64,000 bases of DNA from Moesziomyces globuligerus (lineage: Eukaryota; Basidiomycota; Ustilaginomycetes; Ustilaginales; Ustilaginaceae). The first letter of the stretch is position 1; each line of letters begins with the position of its first letter. The stretch spans positions 1,054,001 through 1,118,000 of the forward strand of contig JARVLF010000006.1 of assembly GCA_030849465.1 (NCBI GenBank). The letters run 5' to 3'. Positions 49,244 to 59,617 of this stretch are shown one piece after another. The translations under genes were made by a program, and so were the position numbers. The notes under the pieces are model-generated. The model searched no databases. It had not been told where the DNA came from and worked only from the letters and a program-made list of their open reading frames with translations.

Positions 49244-51406
49244 ATGCCTTCCTCGAGATCGCAGCACGATCGTGCCGAACCAAGTTCTTCACACGACCGG
49301 CACGGATCTTCGAGCAGCAGGCGACGACCACGAACCGACTCCAAGGAAAGGCAAGCCGACAGAGACGAGTACGACCATTCAAAACGGCACCGTGATGACA
49401 AGGATGACGACCGACGTCACGGCTCTCGCTCGCATGGTCATTCTGACAGACGACACAGGTCCGACCACGAGCGCCGCCACAGGGACCGAGACCGGGAACA
49501 CGACAGATCCAGCCGGTCCAGGCACGAGCGCGACTCCCACCACCACCACGAGCGCAGCTCCAAGCGACGCGAGACTTCGGAAGAGCGCCGCATCCGAAAG
49601 GCCTCCAAGCGAGCCGACAAGCTCAAGGAGCTCGAAGAGAGCTTCCGCGACGAGGAGACTTCCGCTGCTGAGCGTACGGCGGTGGCGGAGCTCATGATGT
49701 ACTCAGCCGAGGACAACCCTTTCAACGATGCCAACTTAGGACAGAAGTTCAAGTGGGGCAAGAAGGAGGAGAAGGAGCGCAAGCAAGGGCTCACCTGCGA
49801 GGAGGCCGAGAGGCGAGACGCCGAGCGCCGACAAGAAGCCATGGCTGAGATCGAAAAGCTCAACGCCAAACGTGCCGAGCGTGAACGGCTGGCGGCGGAG
49901 CGAGAAGAGGAAGAGGCTCGCATGGCTCGTCTCGCCGAATCGGCCCAGATGGCCAGCTGGGTCGCCAAGGAGGACGACTTCTATCTCGAGCAGGCGCATC
50001 GCAGAGCCGTGATCCGCGTCAAGGAGAACAGAGCCAAGCCGATCGACCTGCTCAGCATCAATCTTCAATGGGCGGATCCGAACATCATCGCAGAGCACGA
50101 AAGCAGGCAGGATGACGATGACGACGAGGCCGGTCTCGAGATCGACCTGGACGAGCCCTACACCATCTTCGAGGACCTGACGCTAGAAGAAACGGACGAA
50201 CTCCACCAAGACATCCAGATGTACCTGTCGCTCGAGAAGAACGACTCCAATCTCGACTTCTGGCGATCGATGCTCATCGTCTGCGACGACAAGCTCGAGG
50301 AGCTCCGAGAGGGTCTAAATGATGCGGCTGCTCCAGCCATCGATGCCGCACCCAATGCTCACCAAGATCCGGACGAGCGAGGTCGCATCAACATGATGCT
50401 CTCATCCAAGTCGGCGGAGGAGCTGCACCAGCTGCAAGAGCAGGTGCGCGCCAAGCTCGCTTCCGACGAACCAGTGGATGTCGAGTACTGGGAGAGGGTG
50501 CTCAAGTCGATCGTCGTGTGGCGTGCCAGGGCGCGTCTTCGGGACATGCACGAAGCCGTGCTGTCCAATCGGCTCGAGTATCTGCGTCGCAAGCAGCGCG
50601 ATGAGGCGGTGCGGCAGGAGAAGGAGCTCGTGGATCAGAGCGGCCAGGACTTGGACGACGAGGACCCACAGGCGTTGGAGGAGCAGGATGTGGCGAGGTC
50701 GCAAGCCGAGGCGGAAGAGGCAGCGCTGGAGGCGCTCTTCGATGCTGACGAGATGGAGCCCAAGCCGATCGAGCTATCGCGTCTGAGCTACGACGAACGG
50801 CGTCTGGCGGTGCGAGACCTACGCTCGGATCTGGAACAGCTCGTCCAGTCGCGTCGAGAGGTGACGCAGCAGCTCTTCATTCCGAAGACGCGCCAGCCGG
50901 ATGCATCGTCTGGTACTGGCGAGGATGCTGCGGAGCGCATGTTTGTACAGGAGGCATCCAAGGCGCTCGACGTGAGCGAAGAGGTGATGGGCGAAGAGGC
51001 GGTGCTGACGCATCATCAGACGTACCAGTGGGAGGACAAGTATCGGCCGCGCAAGCCGCGCTTCTTCAACCGCGTCCACACGGGCTTCGATTGGAACAAG
51101 TACAACCAGACGCACTACGACACGGACAATCCGCCGCCCAAGACGGTGCAGGGCTACAAGTTCAACATCTTCTATCCCGACCTCATCGACAAGACGGTGG
51201 CGCCGACGTACAAAATCGTCAGGGAGGCTGGCGAGAACGATACGGTGTTGCTCAGGTTCAGCGCCGGCCCGCCGTACGAGGACATTGCGTTCCGCATCGT
51301 CAACCGAGAGTGGGAGTACAGCCACAAGCGGGGCTTCCGGAACAGCTTCGATCGAGGCGTGCTTCAACTTCACTTCAACTTCAAGCGACTGAGGTACAGG
51401 AAGTAG
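49244..51406 (+). CDS. Cactin, splicing-associated protein
   Basis: Single exon, 720 residues. The first 115 residues are rich in Ser, Arg, Asp and His (RS/RD-like, for example HRDRDREHDRSSRSRHERD), as in spliceosomal proteins. A charged coiled-coil region with NPFNDANLGQKFKWGKK follows, and then the mid domain (ADPNIIAEHES, DLDEPYTIFEDLTLEETDEL). The conserved C-terminal cactin domain starts near 610: WEDKYRPRKPRFFNRVHTGF and YKFNIFYPDLIDKT, ending LHFNFKRLRYRK. Cactin acts in pre-mRNA splicing and is essential for telomere-related transcript maturation in fission yeast. The length is normal. It is absent from budding yeast, consistent with a basidiomycete. The stop lies 84 bp from the end of convergent ASA1. 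Confidence 0.93.
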   Translation: MPSSRSQHDRAEPSSSHDRHGSSSSRRRPRTDSKERQADRDEYDHSKRHRDDKDDDRRHGSRSHGHSDRRHRSDHERRHRDRDREHDRSSRSRHERDSHHHHERSSKRRETSEERRIRKASKRADKLKELEESFRDEETSAAERTAVAELMMYSAEDNPFNDANLGQKFKWGKKEEKERKQGLTCEEAERRDAERRQEAMAEIEKLNAKRAERERLAAEREEEEARMARLAESAQMASWVAKEDDFYLEQAHRRAVIRVKENRAKPIDLLSINLQWADPNIIAEHESRQDDDDDEAGLEIDLDEPYTIFEDLTLEETDELHQDIQMYLSLEKNDSNLDFWRSMLIVCDDKLEELREGLNDAAAPAIDAAPNAHQDPDERGRINMMLSSKSAEELHQLQEQVRAKLASDEPVDVEYWERVLKSIVVWRARARLRDMHEAVLSNRLEYLRRKQRDEAVRQEKELVDQSGQDLDDEDPQALEEQDVARSQAEAEEAALEALFDADEMEPKPIELSRLSYDERRLAVRDLRSDLEQLVQSRREVTQQLFIPKTRQPDASSGTGEDAAERMFVQEASKALDVSEEVMGEEAVLTHHQTYQWEDKYRPRKPRFFNRVHTGFDWNKYNQTHYDTDNPPPKTVQGYKFNIFYPDLIDKTVAPTYKIVREAGENDTVLLRFSAGPPYEDIAFRIVNREWEYSHKRGFRNSFDRGVLQLHFNFKRLRYRK

Positions 51407-51490
51407 ACCGCTCACCACCTCGAGATCGCACACAAGGCTGCGATCCCGCGCACGATTTGCCGACATTCAGCAACGCCGCGGAACCCAAAA

Positions 51491-52740
51491 TCAGTGATAT
51501 TTCCACAGCGAGATCTTGCCGTCCCTGCCGCCCGCAGCCAGCACTAGCTCAGGTCGGCGGGCGAGATGCGATGTCTGCTTGCCGTCAGCGTCCTGATCTG
51601 AGACGGATTCGGATTCGTCGCTGTCGTCTGGGTCGCTGGCGTGTGCGACGGGAACGATTGCGAAGGCGAGGCATTCGACCGTGTCCTTGTGGTACGCCAG
51701 GTTGCCGAGCTCCTGCAGATCCGCAGCCGAGTACACTCTGATGCTGCTCGGTTCACGCAGAGCATCGCAATGTGGATCGAAATGAGAAGGAGATGGTCAG
51801 TGAGCCTGCGAGAAAAGGGGTTTCGGGAGGCTTGGGGTCGACTCACGAGCCGTCCCAGGCGCCGACGACAAAGGTGGCTGCGTCAGGGGCGATGGCGACG
51901 GCCGCCTTGCCTGGAGTCCTTGTCTGCGCGAGCTGCGTCTTGCCCGTCGCGAGATCGAAGCGTGCGATACGATCGTCGGCTCCTACCGATACACCGAATC
52001 CTTCCGCCGTGCATATCGCCGTGCTCATCACTAGACCCGCGCATGCCATCCCCAAGAACACCCGTGGTCAGCTGATTGTACTACACAGATGTCAGATCGA
52101 GGGCGGGACTCGAGGCTGTTGAGGACTTACCGGATTCCGAGTGACAGCGTTGCTGCCAGACGAGGCTTCCGTCGAGCGACCATTTCTTGACCCATCCGTC
52201 TTCGTAACCTGCGATGACACCATCGGCGATGAGGTGGAGCGTCATGACGATCGGCAGTCTGTTGCCCGGAGCGGGCTTGATGTCGGGTTTGCCGATGGCC
52301 TCGTGGACGCGCATGCCCGAGCGGAGCTCGAGCACATCGATGTACGCTGCATCGAGCGCGTTGGGGACGGCGAGGCTGGCGTCGCTGTAGGCGCATTTGG
52401 CAAAGTTGAGCGCGTTGACGCCGACGCTCGTGACGAGCTCCGGTTGCTGCGCCTCGCCCGCCACCTGCGAGAGCGTGCCGAGAACCTGCGGAGAATCGGG
52501 CAGCTTCCAAAGCCGCACGCTGTTGTCCCGACCGTGCGTCAGCACCTCGTCTTCGGCCGTCAAGAGGACGGTGAGGATCGCATCCGTGTGCGCCGGCCAC
52601 CGCGAAACCGGCCGGAGCTGCGCGAGCTCGACGATGGACACGTCGCCCGATTCGTCGCCGACCACGAGCAGGCCGCGCCGATGGTGGAGAGAGCGCACCG
52701 ACGATGAACCGTGGTGACGCAGAACCCAGTACGGCTTCAT
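51491..52740 (-). CDS. ASA1: ASTRA-associated WD-repeat protein Asa1 (GNB1L-like)
   Basis: Three exons (52740-52131, 52030-51847, 51737-51491) give 346 residues with matching phases. WD repeats are seen throughout: YWVLRHHGSSSVRSLH, LLVVGDESGDVSIVEL, VLTHGRDNSVRLWKLP, VIAGYEDGWVKKWSLDG, FGVSVGADDRIARFDL and, at the end, LVLAAGGRDGKISLWKYH. The C-terminal blade with a charged insert and the repeat order match Asa1, a partner of the TTT/ASTRA complex that supports folding of PIKK kinases such as TOR and Tel1. The ATG at 52740 was chosen; the upstream codon in frame is GTG. The acceptor at 52031 was chosen because it restores ESVMSTAICTAEGFG. Confidence 0.78.
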
Positions 52741-53204
52741 CGCCACCGCCAGCTAACCTTCGAGATGCCGAGACTGTGCTGGCAGAGGTGCGAGGTGCGG
52801 GATGACAAGCCAGAAAGCAGGACCCTCTCGCTGCCCCGTGCATCCAAAAAATGGCCCGGCTTGGATTCCGACCGGCCAAAAATCACCTCCACTTACTTTC
52901 CGAAGCACCGAAGCCAGGAAGCCAGCCGGGTGCGGTTGGACGCCAAACCAAAAATCGCAAACAAGCCTTCTCGCGGCGCTAAATGGCAGCAGCTTCGGTC
53001 CACGGCCGTTCTCCGTGGACCGCCTCGTGCGATCATCCTCGCCGCTTGCTTGGAGCAAGCACATAAGACGATGGCACAAGTCCGGACAATCACCATCGCG
53101 TCCCTCGACGAAAGCCTTTCGAGCTTCCACACCTCCGCATCGACAGGGCTGCGCAGTTGCAGCTCGCCCCCGCGCAAGCCGTGCAGAGCAGAGCAACGAC
53201 CAAG
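52741..53204. promoter_or_regulatory. Divergent promoter region of ASA1 and the NAT gene
   Basis: A 464-bp gap between head-to-head genes. No TATA box or supported reading frame. Confidence 0.3.
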
Positions 53205-54478
53205 ATGGATCTGCGTCCCAAGCTGGTCGCTTCCGCGCTGAGCGAGGCGCAGGCGCGTGCGATCCTGCGCACCGTGCGCTTCCCCGGCTTTGACGATGAC
53301 CAGGTAGGTCTGCGCACGCATCCTACTGCTCACCGATCGACTGTCCCTACTGACGCTACTTTGCCTTGGTTGTGGGGACGTAGAAGGCGGAGGGGGCAGC
53401 GTTGCCTGCGCCTACGCTGGCGACGCTGAGTCTGCTGCAGATGCACTTCCTCCTCACGTTTCCCTTTGAGTCGCTCGCGATGAACTACGAGCCAGACGGC
53501 AAGATGGCGGCGACGCTAGAGCATACCTACGCGCGCTTCATCGAGCGCCGTCACGGCGGCGGCTACTGTCTGCAGGTCAACCTCCTCTACCGCGAGCTGC
53601 TAGCCTTGCTCGGCTTCCGCTTCATCGGTGTGCTGGGACGCGTGTATTCGGCGCCGTCCAAGAGCTGGTCGGGGCTGACGCATACGGCGTCGCTCGTCTA
53701 CCTGCCTTCGCATCTCGAGGCGGACGGCGGCAAGCGTGTCTACTACCACTCGGATGTCGGCTTTGGCAGTAGCCCGCATCGGCCCATCCTGCTGCGCGAC
53801 GGGTGGGAGGAGTTCGGTCGTGGCAAGGACAAGTTCCGTCTCTTGAAATCTCGACTGCAACCCAGATCCTCGCTCGAACCCACCGAGGGTGATGCGCCGA
53901 TCGACGACGAGGTCAGCGCCATAGCCAGCAGCCAGTGCGTGTGGAGGCTCCAGACGCGCAAACACGCCAAGCCAGACTGGGAGGATTGCTACTCTTTTGC
54001 GCCCACCGAATGCTTTGAACCGGACTACACGGTAAGTTTCGCCTCAGCCTTGCGCGCTCTCTGCAATGCTTTGTGGTATTGATCCGCCTCCGGGGTTGTG
54101 TTTCGAGGCGCTAAGGCGTCCAACCATGCGACGTCGCACGCGGCGGCGGTGCCGTTTGCCAGCATGATCCTGGTGGTGCGCTATGTGCTCGATGCGACCC
54201 GCCTCGCCGCTTCGCAAGACCGCATCGCCCGCGATGGGCTGCATCCGGACCTGTATCCGTACCATCCCGCATGCGTCGAACAGCGCATGATCGTCGGCGA
54301 CAAGCACATCGTCAAGACCGCCGACGACTCGTCCTCGTCCACCACGCTCTCCTCGGAACGACAACGCGTAGAGCTCCTCAAGTCCGACTTTGGCCTCCTC
54401 GCGCACGTCGAGACCCGCGACGCACTCGACTGCATCCGCACCAAACCCTCGGCTCTGACCCCTCCTCAGCCCCAATGA
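53205..54478 (+). CDS. Arylamine N-acetyltransferase
   Basis: Three exons (53205-53303, 53384-54031, 54116-54478) give 369 residues. The NAT catalytic triad is in place: Cys95 in RHGGGYCLQVN, His132 in SGLTHTASL and Asp156 in YYHSDVGFG; MHFLLTFPFESLAMNY near 53-68 is the family N-terminal motif. NATs move acetyl from acetyl-CoA to arylamines or hydrazines; fungal forms detoxify plant-derived aryl compounds such as benzoxazolinone products. The usual CxExN after the nucleophile reads CLQVN, with Gln in place of Glu. The third exon is weakly conserved (ILVVRYVLDATRL), and the C-terminus is longer than in bacterial NATs. The acceptor at 54115 is the least certain point. Confidence 0.85.
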
Positions 54479-54881
54479 GGAGCCACCCTGATCAATCCTC
54501 CCCCTCCTGATGCGCAAGTCGGAATCGCAACATGCAATCCTGGAACCCTTTTTTCCCAACACACGCGAGCCTGCTCCTTGGCCTCATGACTCGTTCCGAT
54601 GCTGACCATGCCAAAACCGGCAGCAGTTGAGCTGAGCGCCGCCCTTCTTCCGCCTCAACCATCGCCTCGCGTCGGCCTTTGTTCAGGCTGCGACCCAAGC
54701 GTCAGCACGCGCACGCCTGCAACGCGCGACCAAGGTGGCGAGAGGTTGACAAAGGTTGTGGGTGCATAGTGTCGGAGGCTAGAAGTACAAGAGATGGACA
54801 AGCGGGGGGTGTAGATTTGAGGCGACGCAGGCGGGGGGGAGGAGTGGAACCGGGAAGTTTGATCGAGGTGGTGTGGTTGTA
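54479..54881. other. Convergent 3' region of the NAT and bS18m genes
   Basis: A 403-bp gap between tail-to-tail genes; nothing recognised. Confidence 0.3.
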
Positions 54882-55547
54882 TTACTTCCAGCCTGCGCCG
54901 CTTGCGCGGGTTCCGCCTCTGCTCATGACGGGGAGGAGGCCGATGCTTCTTGCTCTGCGGATGGCTTTTCCGATCTGGCGCTGGCTGGAGCGCGTGAGTG
55001 CGGTGCTTGCGCGCGGGAGGATCTTGCCCATCTCGCTCACGTAGTTGGCGAGGATGGCGGCGTTCTTGTACGAGTCGTCGTGCAGGCTGGGCTTGCCTGG
55101 ACGGAGCGCGTTGCGGTGGATGAGATCGTGCTGGATCGCCTCGTTCTTGGTGGGGCCGAGCAGCGGGCGCGCGAGGCGCGCGGGGCGGTCGGTGATCGAG
55201 CCGTAGCTCAGCGTCGCCGGATTGTAGTAGTGGCCGTTCATAAACGCGCGCCCCGAGACCGTCTGGCGGTCTCGCGTCGGCGTCGCTGAGCGCGGGTTGT
55301 GCACCGCGCCCGAGGCAGACGGATGCGCCGCAGCAGCAGTGGCGCGGTTGCGTGCCAGCTGCTCGATCGACGACGACAGCTCGTCCAACGCAGACCCGGT
55401 CCCCGAACCCGAGCTCGAGCTCGAGTTCGACTGGGCGTTCCACCGCGCACACGAGGTGCCGAAGCCTCGCACGGACACAGAGGCTGTACGGCTGCTAGAT
55501 GCGCCGCAGACACGCCCGAGCACGCTCGTAGCCACATTCATCGTCAT
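54882..55547 (-). CDS. RSM18: Mitochondrial small-subunit ribosomal protein bS18m
   Basis: Single exon, 221 residues from 55547 (219 if the next ATG at 55541 is used). The N-terminus (VLGRVCGASSSRTASVSVRGFG) is rich in Arg, Ser and Ala and low in acidic residues, as in a mitochondrial presequence. A Ser-rich linker follows, and then the bS18 core: NAAILANYVSEMGKILPRAS, LTRSSQRQIGKAIRRARSIG and LLPVMSR near the C-terminus, matching the S18 consensus in which TE-x-GKI-x-PR and KAI-x-RAR-x-x-GLLP contact 16S-type rRNA. It belongs to the platform of the mitochondrial small subunit. The protein is longer than bacterial S18 (about 75 residues) owing to the presequence and linker. Confidence 0.88.
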   Translation of the reverse strand: MTMNVATSVLGRVCGASSSRTASVSVRGFGTSCARWNAQSNSSSSSGSGTGSALDELSSSIEQLARNRATAAAAHPSASGAVHNPRSATPTRDRQTVSGRAFMNGHYYNPATLSYGSITDRPARLARPLLGPTKNEAIQHDLIHRNALRPGKPSLHDDSYKNAAILANYVSEMGKILPRASTALTRSSQRQIGKAIRRARSIGLLPVMSRGGTRASGAGWK

Positions 55548-56041
55548 GGTCAAGTGCGCCGAGGTTGAGATGGTGAATGCAAGCCAAGGCCAGGCTCGAC
55601 AAATCCCGCTCAACGCCCCGAGGCTCGGAAAGACGAGAAGAAATTGTCACGTGCCGCCTGCCAACCTTTTTTTTTTTCCTTTTGCCGCACGAGAAGATTC
55701 ACAATTCTTCCCGCACGGCGGCTCGGGTGGAGGTTTTCGCGCTCCCACCTCAGCACGGCCATCGATAAAAAATGGATGCGCGGACGTCGGCCTTGATCGC
55801 ATGGAGACCTTGGTCGCGTGGTGACCCTTAAGGATGCGCGGGTAGGGTGGCCAAAGGGGGTGGCTATTGATAAAGAGCATATCACGAAGAGGACGCACGT
55901 GCGGAGCCAAACGAAAGATGGTATGACACGATATGTACAGGGGTCTGATTAGCGGAGCACTATCAACGCCATCACGAGCATCACGTGTGGCGCAATGTCA
56001 GGGGGGATGGGGCGTTTAGAAATGGACCATTGTTGCGGGGT
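55548..56041. promoter_or_regulatory. Upstream region of RSM18 / downstream region of IML2
   Basis: A 494-bp gap between two minus-strand genes. A T-rich tract (about 55668-55682) lies 120-135 bp upstream of the RSM18 start codon. No gene seen. Confidence 0.35.
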
Positions 56042-59000
56042 TTACTTTCCGCTTCCGTCGATGGCGTTTAGGGCGCCGTTTGCGCGGAGGTGGACCATGT
56101 TCTGGAGGCTGTACTTTCCCTTTCTGCCTCTGTCCTCTAGGTTTTTCTGGGAGAGGACGAGGTTGAGCTCGTGCTTTGCCTCGTCGATCCTTCCCGTCGA
56201 GGCGTAGAGCCTACCTAGTTCGTAGTGGGCAAAGTAGACGAGCCAGTGGTCTAGTTTGAGGCGGTCTCCGTGGTCGAGGACGGTTTGGAAGCTGATCTGG
56301 GCCTGTTGCGCCGCCTCATCCACGGGGATCGGCGACTCGCGCGGACGGACCTTGGAATGCGCTTCGGGGGATGCGATGAACTTGAGGCAGACGCCGCGCA
56401 GGAAGTGCGCGAGGCACAGGTCGTCGTAGTACTCGTCGCCCGAGTGGTACTGCGAAGGATCCTCGACTTGGTGCAGCTCGGCGAGCGCATCGCTGACCAT
56501 CACCAACGCCTCGTCGCACAGCACATACCGAGGCGCATTCGAAAGACAGTGGTAGACGTAGGCGAACTCCAACCCGGGCAGCAACAGCCGGCCGTAGGTG
56601 GCAAACTTCTTGGCCTTGCGCGCGACAAACTTCTCCATCGGGATCGACTTGCCCGCGATCTTCTGCGTCAGGCCGGGCACGCGCTTAAAGATCTCGGCCG
56701 CCTCCTCCATCGACCTCGTCTCGCGCCCCTCTGCACTCTCGTACAGGTTGGCCGCGCGACCGTAGTTGTACACCGCCTTGGACCAGTTGTTCTCCTCGGC
56801 GAGGATGGCAAACTGGTCGTGCGCCGCGCGCCACTGCGTCAGCGACATGCTGCACAGCGCCAGGTCCCACACGCAGATGTGCTTGAGCTGCACGTATTCG
56901 CGCTGCACGTCGCGCGCCGTCTCAAACTGCGTGATCGCCTTCTCCGCCAGCGCCTGCGTCGAATACAGCCGTCCGGAAAAGTAGAGGAAGAAGACGCCCT
57001 CCGGATACCGCCGCAGGTTGTAGTGCAGCACCTTGTCCGCAAAGTCAATGTCCACGCCGTTGACGGGGATAAAGGTGGAGATGACCAGGTGGTAGGCGAG
57101 CATCGACATGTCGCAGATCTGCCTTCGCACGCCCTCCTTTTCGACGGGCATGCCCGGCTTGGTCTGCTTGGCGTCGGCGCTCCACTGCCCCGCCTTGCTG
57201 AGCGTCTTCATGGCCCACGCCGTGTCGCCCGTGTAGCCAAACACCTCCATGATCTTGAGCACCTTGCCGGGCACCAGGCCGAGGATCATGCTGATGAGGC
57301 CGTTGCCGAGGTAGACGCCCGACTTGAAGTCCTCGTCCAGCGCCTCGCCCCTCTGCTCGGACCAGTCGACGTACTTCTGCAGCGAGCGGTAGATGCCGTA
57401 GGCGTTGCGCATGTTGAGCGCCTCGCTGACAAAGGCGAAAAAGTCGCCGGCGTAGGCGATGCCCAGCACCGCCTTGATCAGCACCGCCTCGGCGTAGACG
57501 AGCTCGGCGTGGCGCTGCACCTCGTCCATCTGCGAGAGCGCGCTCGCCGACTGGCCCGTGCCGCGGACGAAGCGGCCAAAGTTCGAGACGGCGCTCGACG
57601 GCTTGCGCAGCAGGTTGGCGATCGTCAGCGCGTCCTTGCAGAGCGAGATGGCGATGGCGAGGTCGGCGGGCTCAAACGTCATGAAGCCCTTGATCGTCGC
57701 GATGAGCGCATAGCCCAGCGCATAGTAGAGGCGCGTGTCGGCGTGCTCCTTGATGGTGCGCTCGGCCTCGATCATGCGCGAGTTGAGGAAGAGGTTGAGT
57801 GCGTGCCGCGCCACCTCGATGTCGTCGCGCAGCTCCTGCGCGCTGATGCGCACGTCGTTGGCCGTGAGCTTGGCCACGCGCGCCGCCTTGTCGCGCACCG
57901 CCTGCGTCGTCTCGGTGCGCGCGCGCTGGTCCGAGGCGGCCGTGTTGCCGACGCCGGGAGGTCCAGCACGGCGCGCGGCACCGGCGGTACCCTTGGGCTT
58001 GTACGAGGCGCCGTTGGCCATGTCGCGGTTGGCCGCCTTGCGGACCGACGAGCCCGACTTGGTTCGGCGATGGCGGGCGGCAGCGACTGCACCGCCTGCA
58101 CCGCCTGCCTCGGCAGCGTGGTGGCCGTGATGCGACTCCTCTTCCTCCTCGCCCTCGGAGATGTCGGCGAGGGGCGCGTCGTGGAAGTCGTCGTCGGAGC
58201 TGTCGTCGTCGTCGTCATCCTCGTCGTCATCGTCGTCATCCACGTCTTCCTCCTCTTGGTCCTCGTCGGCGCTGTCGTCGCTCTGACTGACGACCGCCGC
58301 TGCAGCTGCACCGTTGCGGGCCCGCCCGTTCCTGGCGTTGCGCGGCGCCGGGCGCTCTTCCTGGTCGCTCTCGTCGGTGGCACTGTCGTCTTGGCTGGCA
58401 TCATCCGACTCGGCCGCGGCAGCGGCGACGCCGTGGCTGGGCTGCTCGGGCTCGGGCTCGGGCTCGGGGTCGTCTGCCTTGAGGCTGCGCGACGACTTCC
58501 TGCGTGCGAGGCCGAAGAGCGAGCCTGCTGCGCCGGCGGCGCCCGCCGCAGCTCCCGTGGCCTTGGCGCCGGTGGAGGCGAAGAAGTTCTTGCGTGCGGG
58601 TGCGTCTTCGGTGGCGCTGCCGGCCATGGGTGGCTCCGAGGCGCCGCGCGCGCGAGGCACGGTGGCGCTGGAGGAGCGCTTGGAGCGCGCGCGGGCGATG
58701 ACGGCGTCGGCCTTTGCGAATGCGTCGTCTGCCGCGGGCGGCTGGTCCTGCTTGGGGGTGGCTTCGCTCTGGCTCACGGAGCGGGAGAACTTGCGCGAGC
58801 GGCCGCTGCTCGAGGCGGCGGCTGCCGAGACCGGAGCGCCGAGCGCCTTGTATCCGTCGACGGAAGCCCTTGCGCCTGCGTTGGCGGGGTAAGGCGCGGG
58901 GAGGGTGGGTACGGGGGGCACGGCGTCGAGCTGCTCTGGTTCGTCGTAGAGGCCGTCGCGGATGGAGGCCGAGGAGCTGCGGTTTCCGAGCCTGAGGCTC

Positions 59001-59617
59001 ATCTTGCGCGAGGCCGAGCTGAACCTGCGCAGCCTGCCGCCGGTGCCGTTGGTGGCGGGTGCGTTGTCGACGGGCTCGGGGGTGGTGAGGTTGGTCTGGG
59101 ACGAGTTGCGGCTGCGGTTGCGGAGGAGGTTGACAAAGCTGTTGCCGGAGGAAGCGCGGCGCGAGTCGATGGAGCGGGCGTCGCTCTGGGAGAGGTTCGA
59201 GTTGCTCTTCTTGAGGCCGAGGCTAGCGGCGCTGAAGCCGCGGGTGCGACCGATCGACTGGCTCGAGGGGGCGAGGTAGCCGTCGTGGGTGGGCGAGGCG
59301 GGGATGCGGGCGTCGGGGCGGCTAGCCACAGAGCCGGAGCGCGATCTGCGACTGATCATGCTCGGGCTCGGGCGAAGGCTCGCCGTGTCGTGCTCGCCGC
59401 CGCGACTGCGCAGGAGCGCATCGGTGTGCGAGATGGGGATGGGATGCGCATGGTCGGCGGCGGCGGCGGCCTCGTCGTCGTGCGCAGCCGCGCCGTTGGC
59501 AGAGTTGTAGGCGTTGGAGGTGGCGTTGATGCCGGCCAAGATGCTGCGGCGGCTGCCCGAGACCGAGAAGCGCGAAGGGCTATCGTTGTTCATCCTGAGC
59601 ACCGCGGCGCTGGTCAT
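56042..59617 (-). CDS. IML2: Iml2/TTC39 family tetratricopeptide protein
   Basis: Single exon, 1191 residues. The first 560 residues are low-complexity, Ser/Ala-rich with RRxS-type sites (SMISRRSRSGSVASR) and a long acidic tract near 455-500 (EEDVDDDDDDEDDDDDDSSDDD). The conserved Iml2/TTC39 domain runs from about 590 to the end, with ALNLFLNSRMIEAE, ALGYALIATIKGFMTFEP, YLGNGLISMILGLVPGKVLKIMEVFG (hydrophobic), GVFFLYFSGRLY and TPR-like helices such as AYVYHCLSNAPRYVL. Yeast Iml2 takes part in lipid-droplet and inclusion-body clearance and has been placed at the mitochondrial outer membrane. The N-terminal half is far longer than in yeast, where the whole protein has about 730 residues. Single-exon structure over 3.6 kb suits a smut fungus. 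Confidence 0.88.
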   Translation of the reverse strand: MTSAAVLRMNNDSPSRFSVSGSRRSILAGINATSNAYNSANGAAAHDDEAAAAADHAHPIPISHTDALLRSRGGEHDTASLRPSPSMISRRSRSGSVASRPDARIPASPTHDGYLAPSSQSIGRTRGFSAASLGLKKSNSNLSQSDARSIDSRRASSGNSFVNLLRNRSRNSSQTNLTTPEPVDNAPATNGTGGRLRRFSSASRKMSLRLGNRSSSASIRDGLYDEPEQLDAVPPVPTLPAPYPANAGARASVDGYKALGAPVSAAAASSSGRSRKFSRSVSQSEATPKQDQPPAADDAFAKADAVIARARSKRSSSATVPRARGASEPPMAGSATEDAPARKNFFASTGAKATGAAAGAAGAAGSLFGLARRKSSRSLKADDPEPEPEPEQPSHGVAAAAAESDDASQDDSATDESDQEERPAPRNARNGRARNGAAAAAVVSQSDDSADEDQEEEDVDDDDDDEDDDDDDSSDDDFHDAPLADISEGEEEEESHHGHHAAEAGGAGGAVAAARHRRTKSGSSVRKAANRDMANGASYKPKGTAGAARRAGPPGVGNTAASDQRARTETTQAVRDKAARVAKLTANDVRISAQELRDDIEVARHALNLFLNSRMIEAERTIKEHADTRLYYALGYALIATIKGFMTFEPADLAIAISLCKDALTIANLLRKPSSAVSNFGRFVRGTGQSASALSQMDEVQRHAELVYAEAVLIKAVLGIAYAGDFFAFVSEALNMRNAYGIYRSLQKYVDWSEQRGEALDEDFKSGVYLGNGLISMILGLVPGKVLKIMEVFGYTGDTAWAMKTLSKAGQWSADAKQTKPGMPVEKEGVRRQICDMSMLAYHLVISTFIPVNGVDIDFADKVLHYNLRRYPEGVFFLYFSGRLYSTQALAEKAITQFETARDVQREYVQLKHICVWDLALCSMSLTQWRAAHDQFAILAEENNWSKAVYNYGRAANLYESAEGRETRSMEEAAEIFKRVPGLTQKIAGKSIPMEKFVARKAKKFATYGRLLLPGLEFAYVYHCLSNAPRYVLCDEALVMVSDALAELHQVEDPSQYHSGDEYYDDLCLAHFLRGVCLKFIASPEAHSKVRPRESPIPVDEAAQQAQISFQTVLDHGDRLKLDHWLVYFAHYELGRLYASTGRIDEAKHELNLVLSQKNLEDRGRKGKYSLQNMVHLRANGALNAIDGSGK

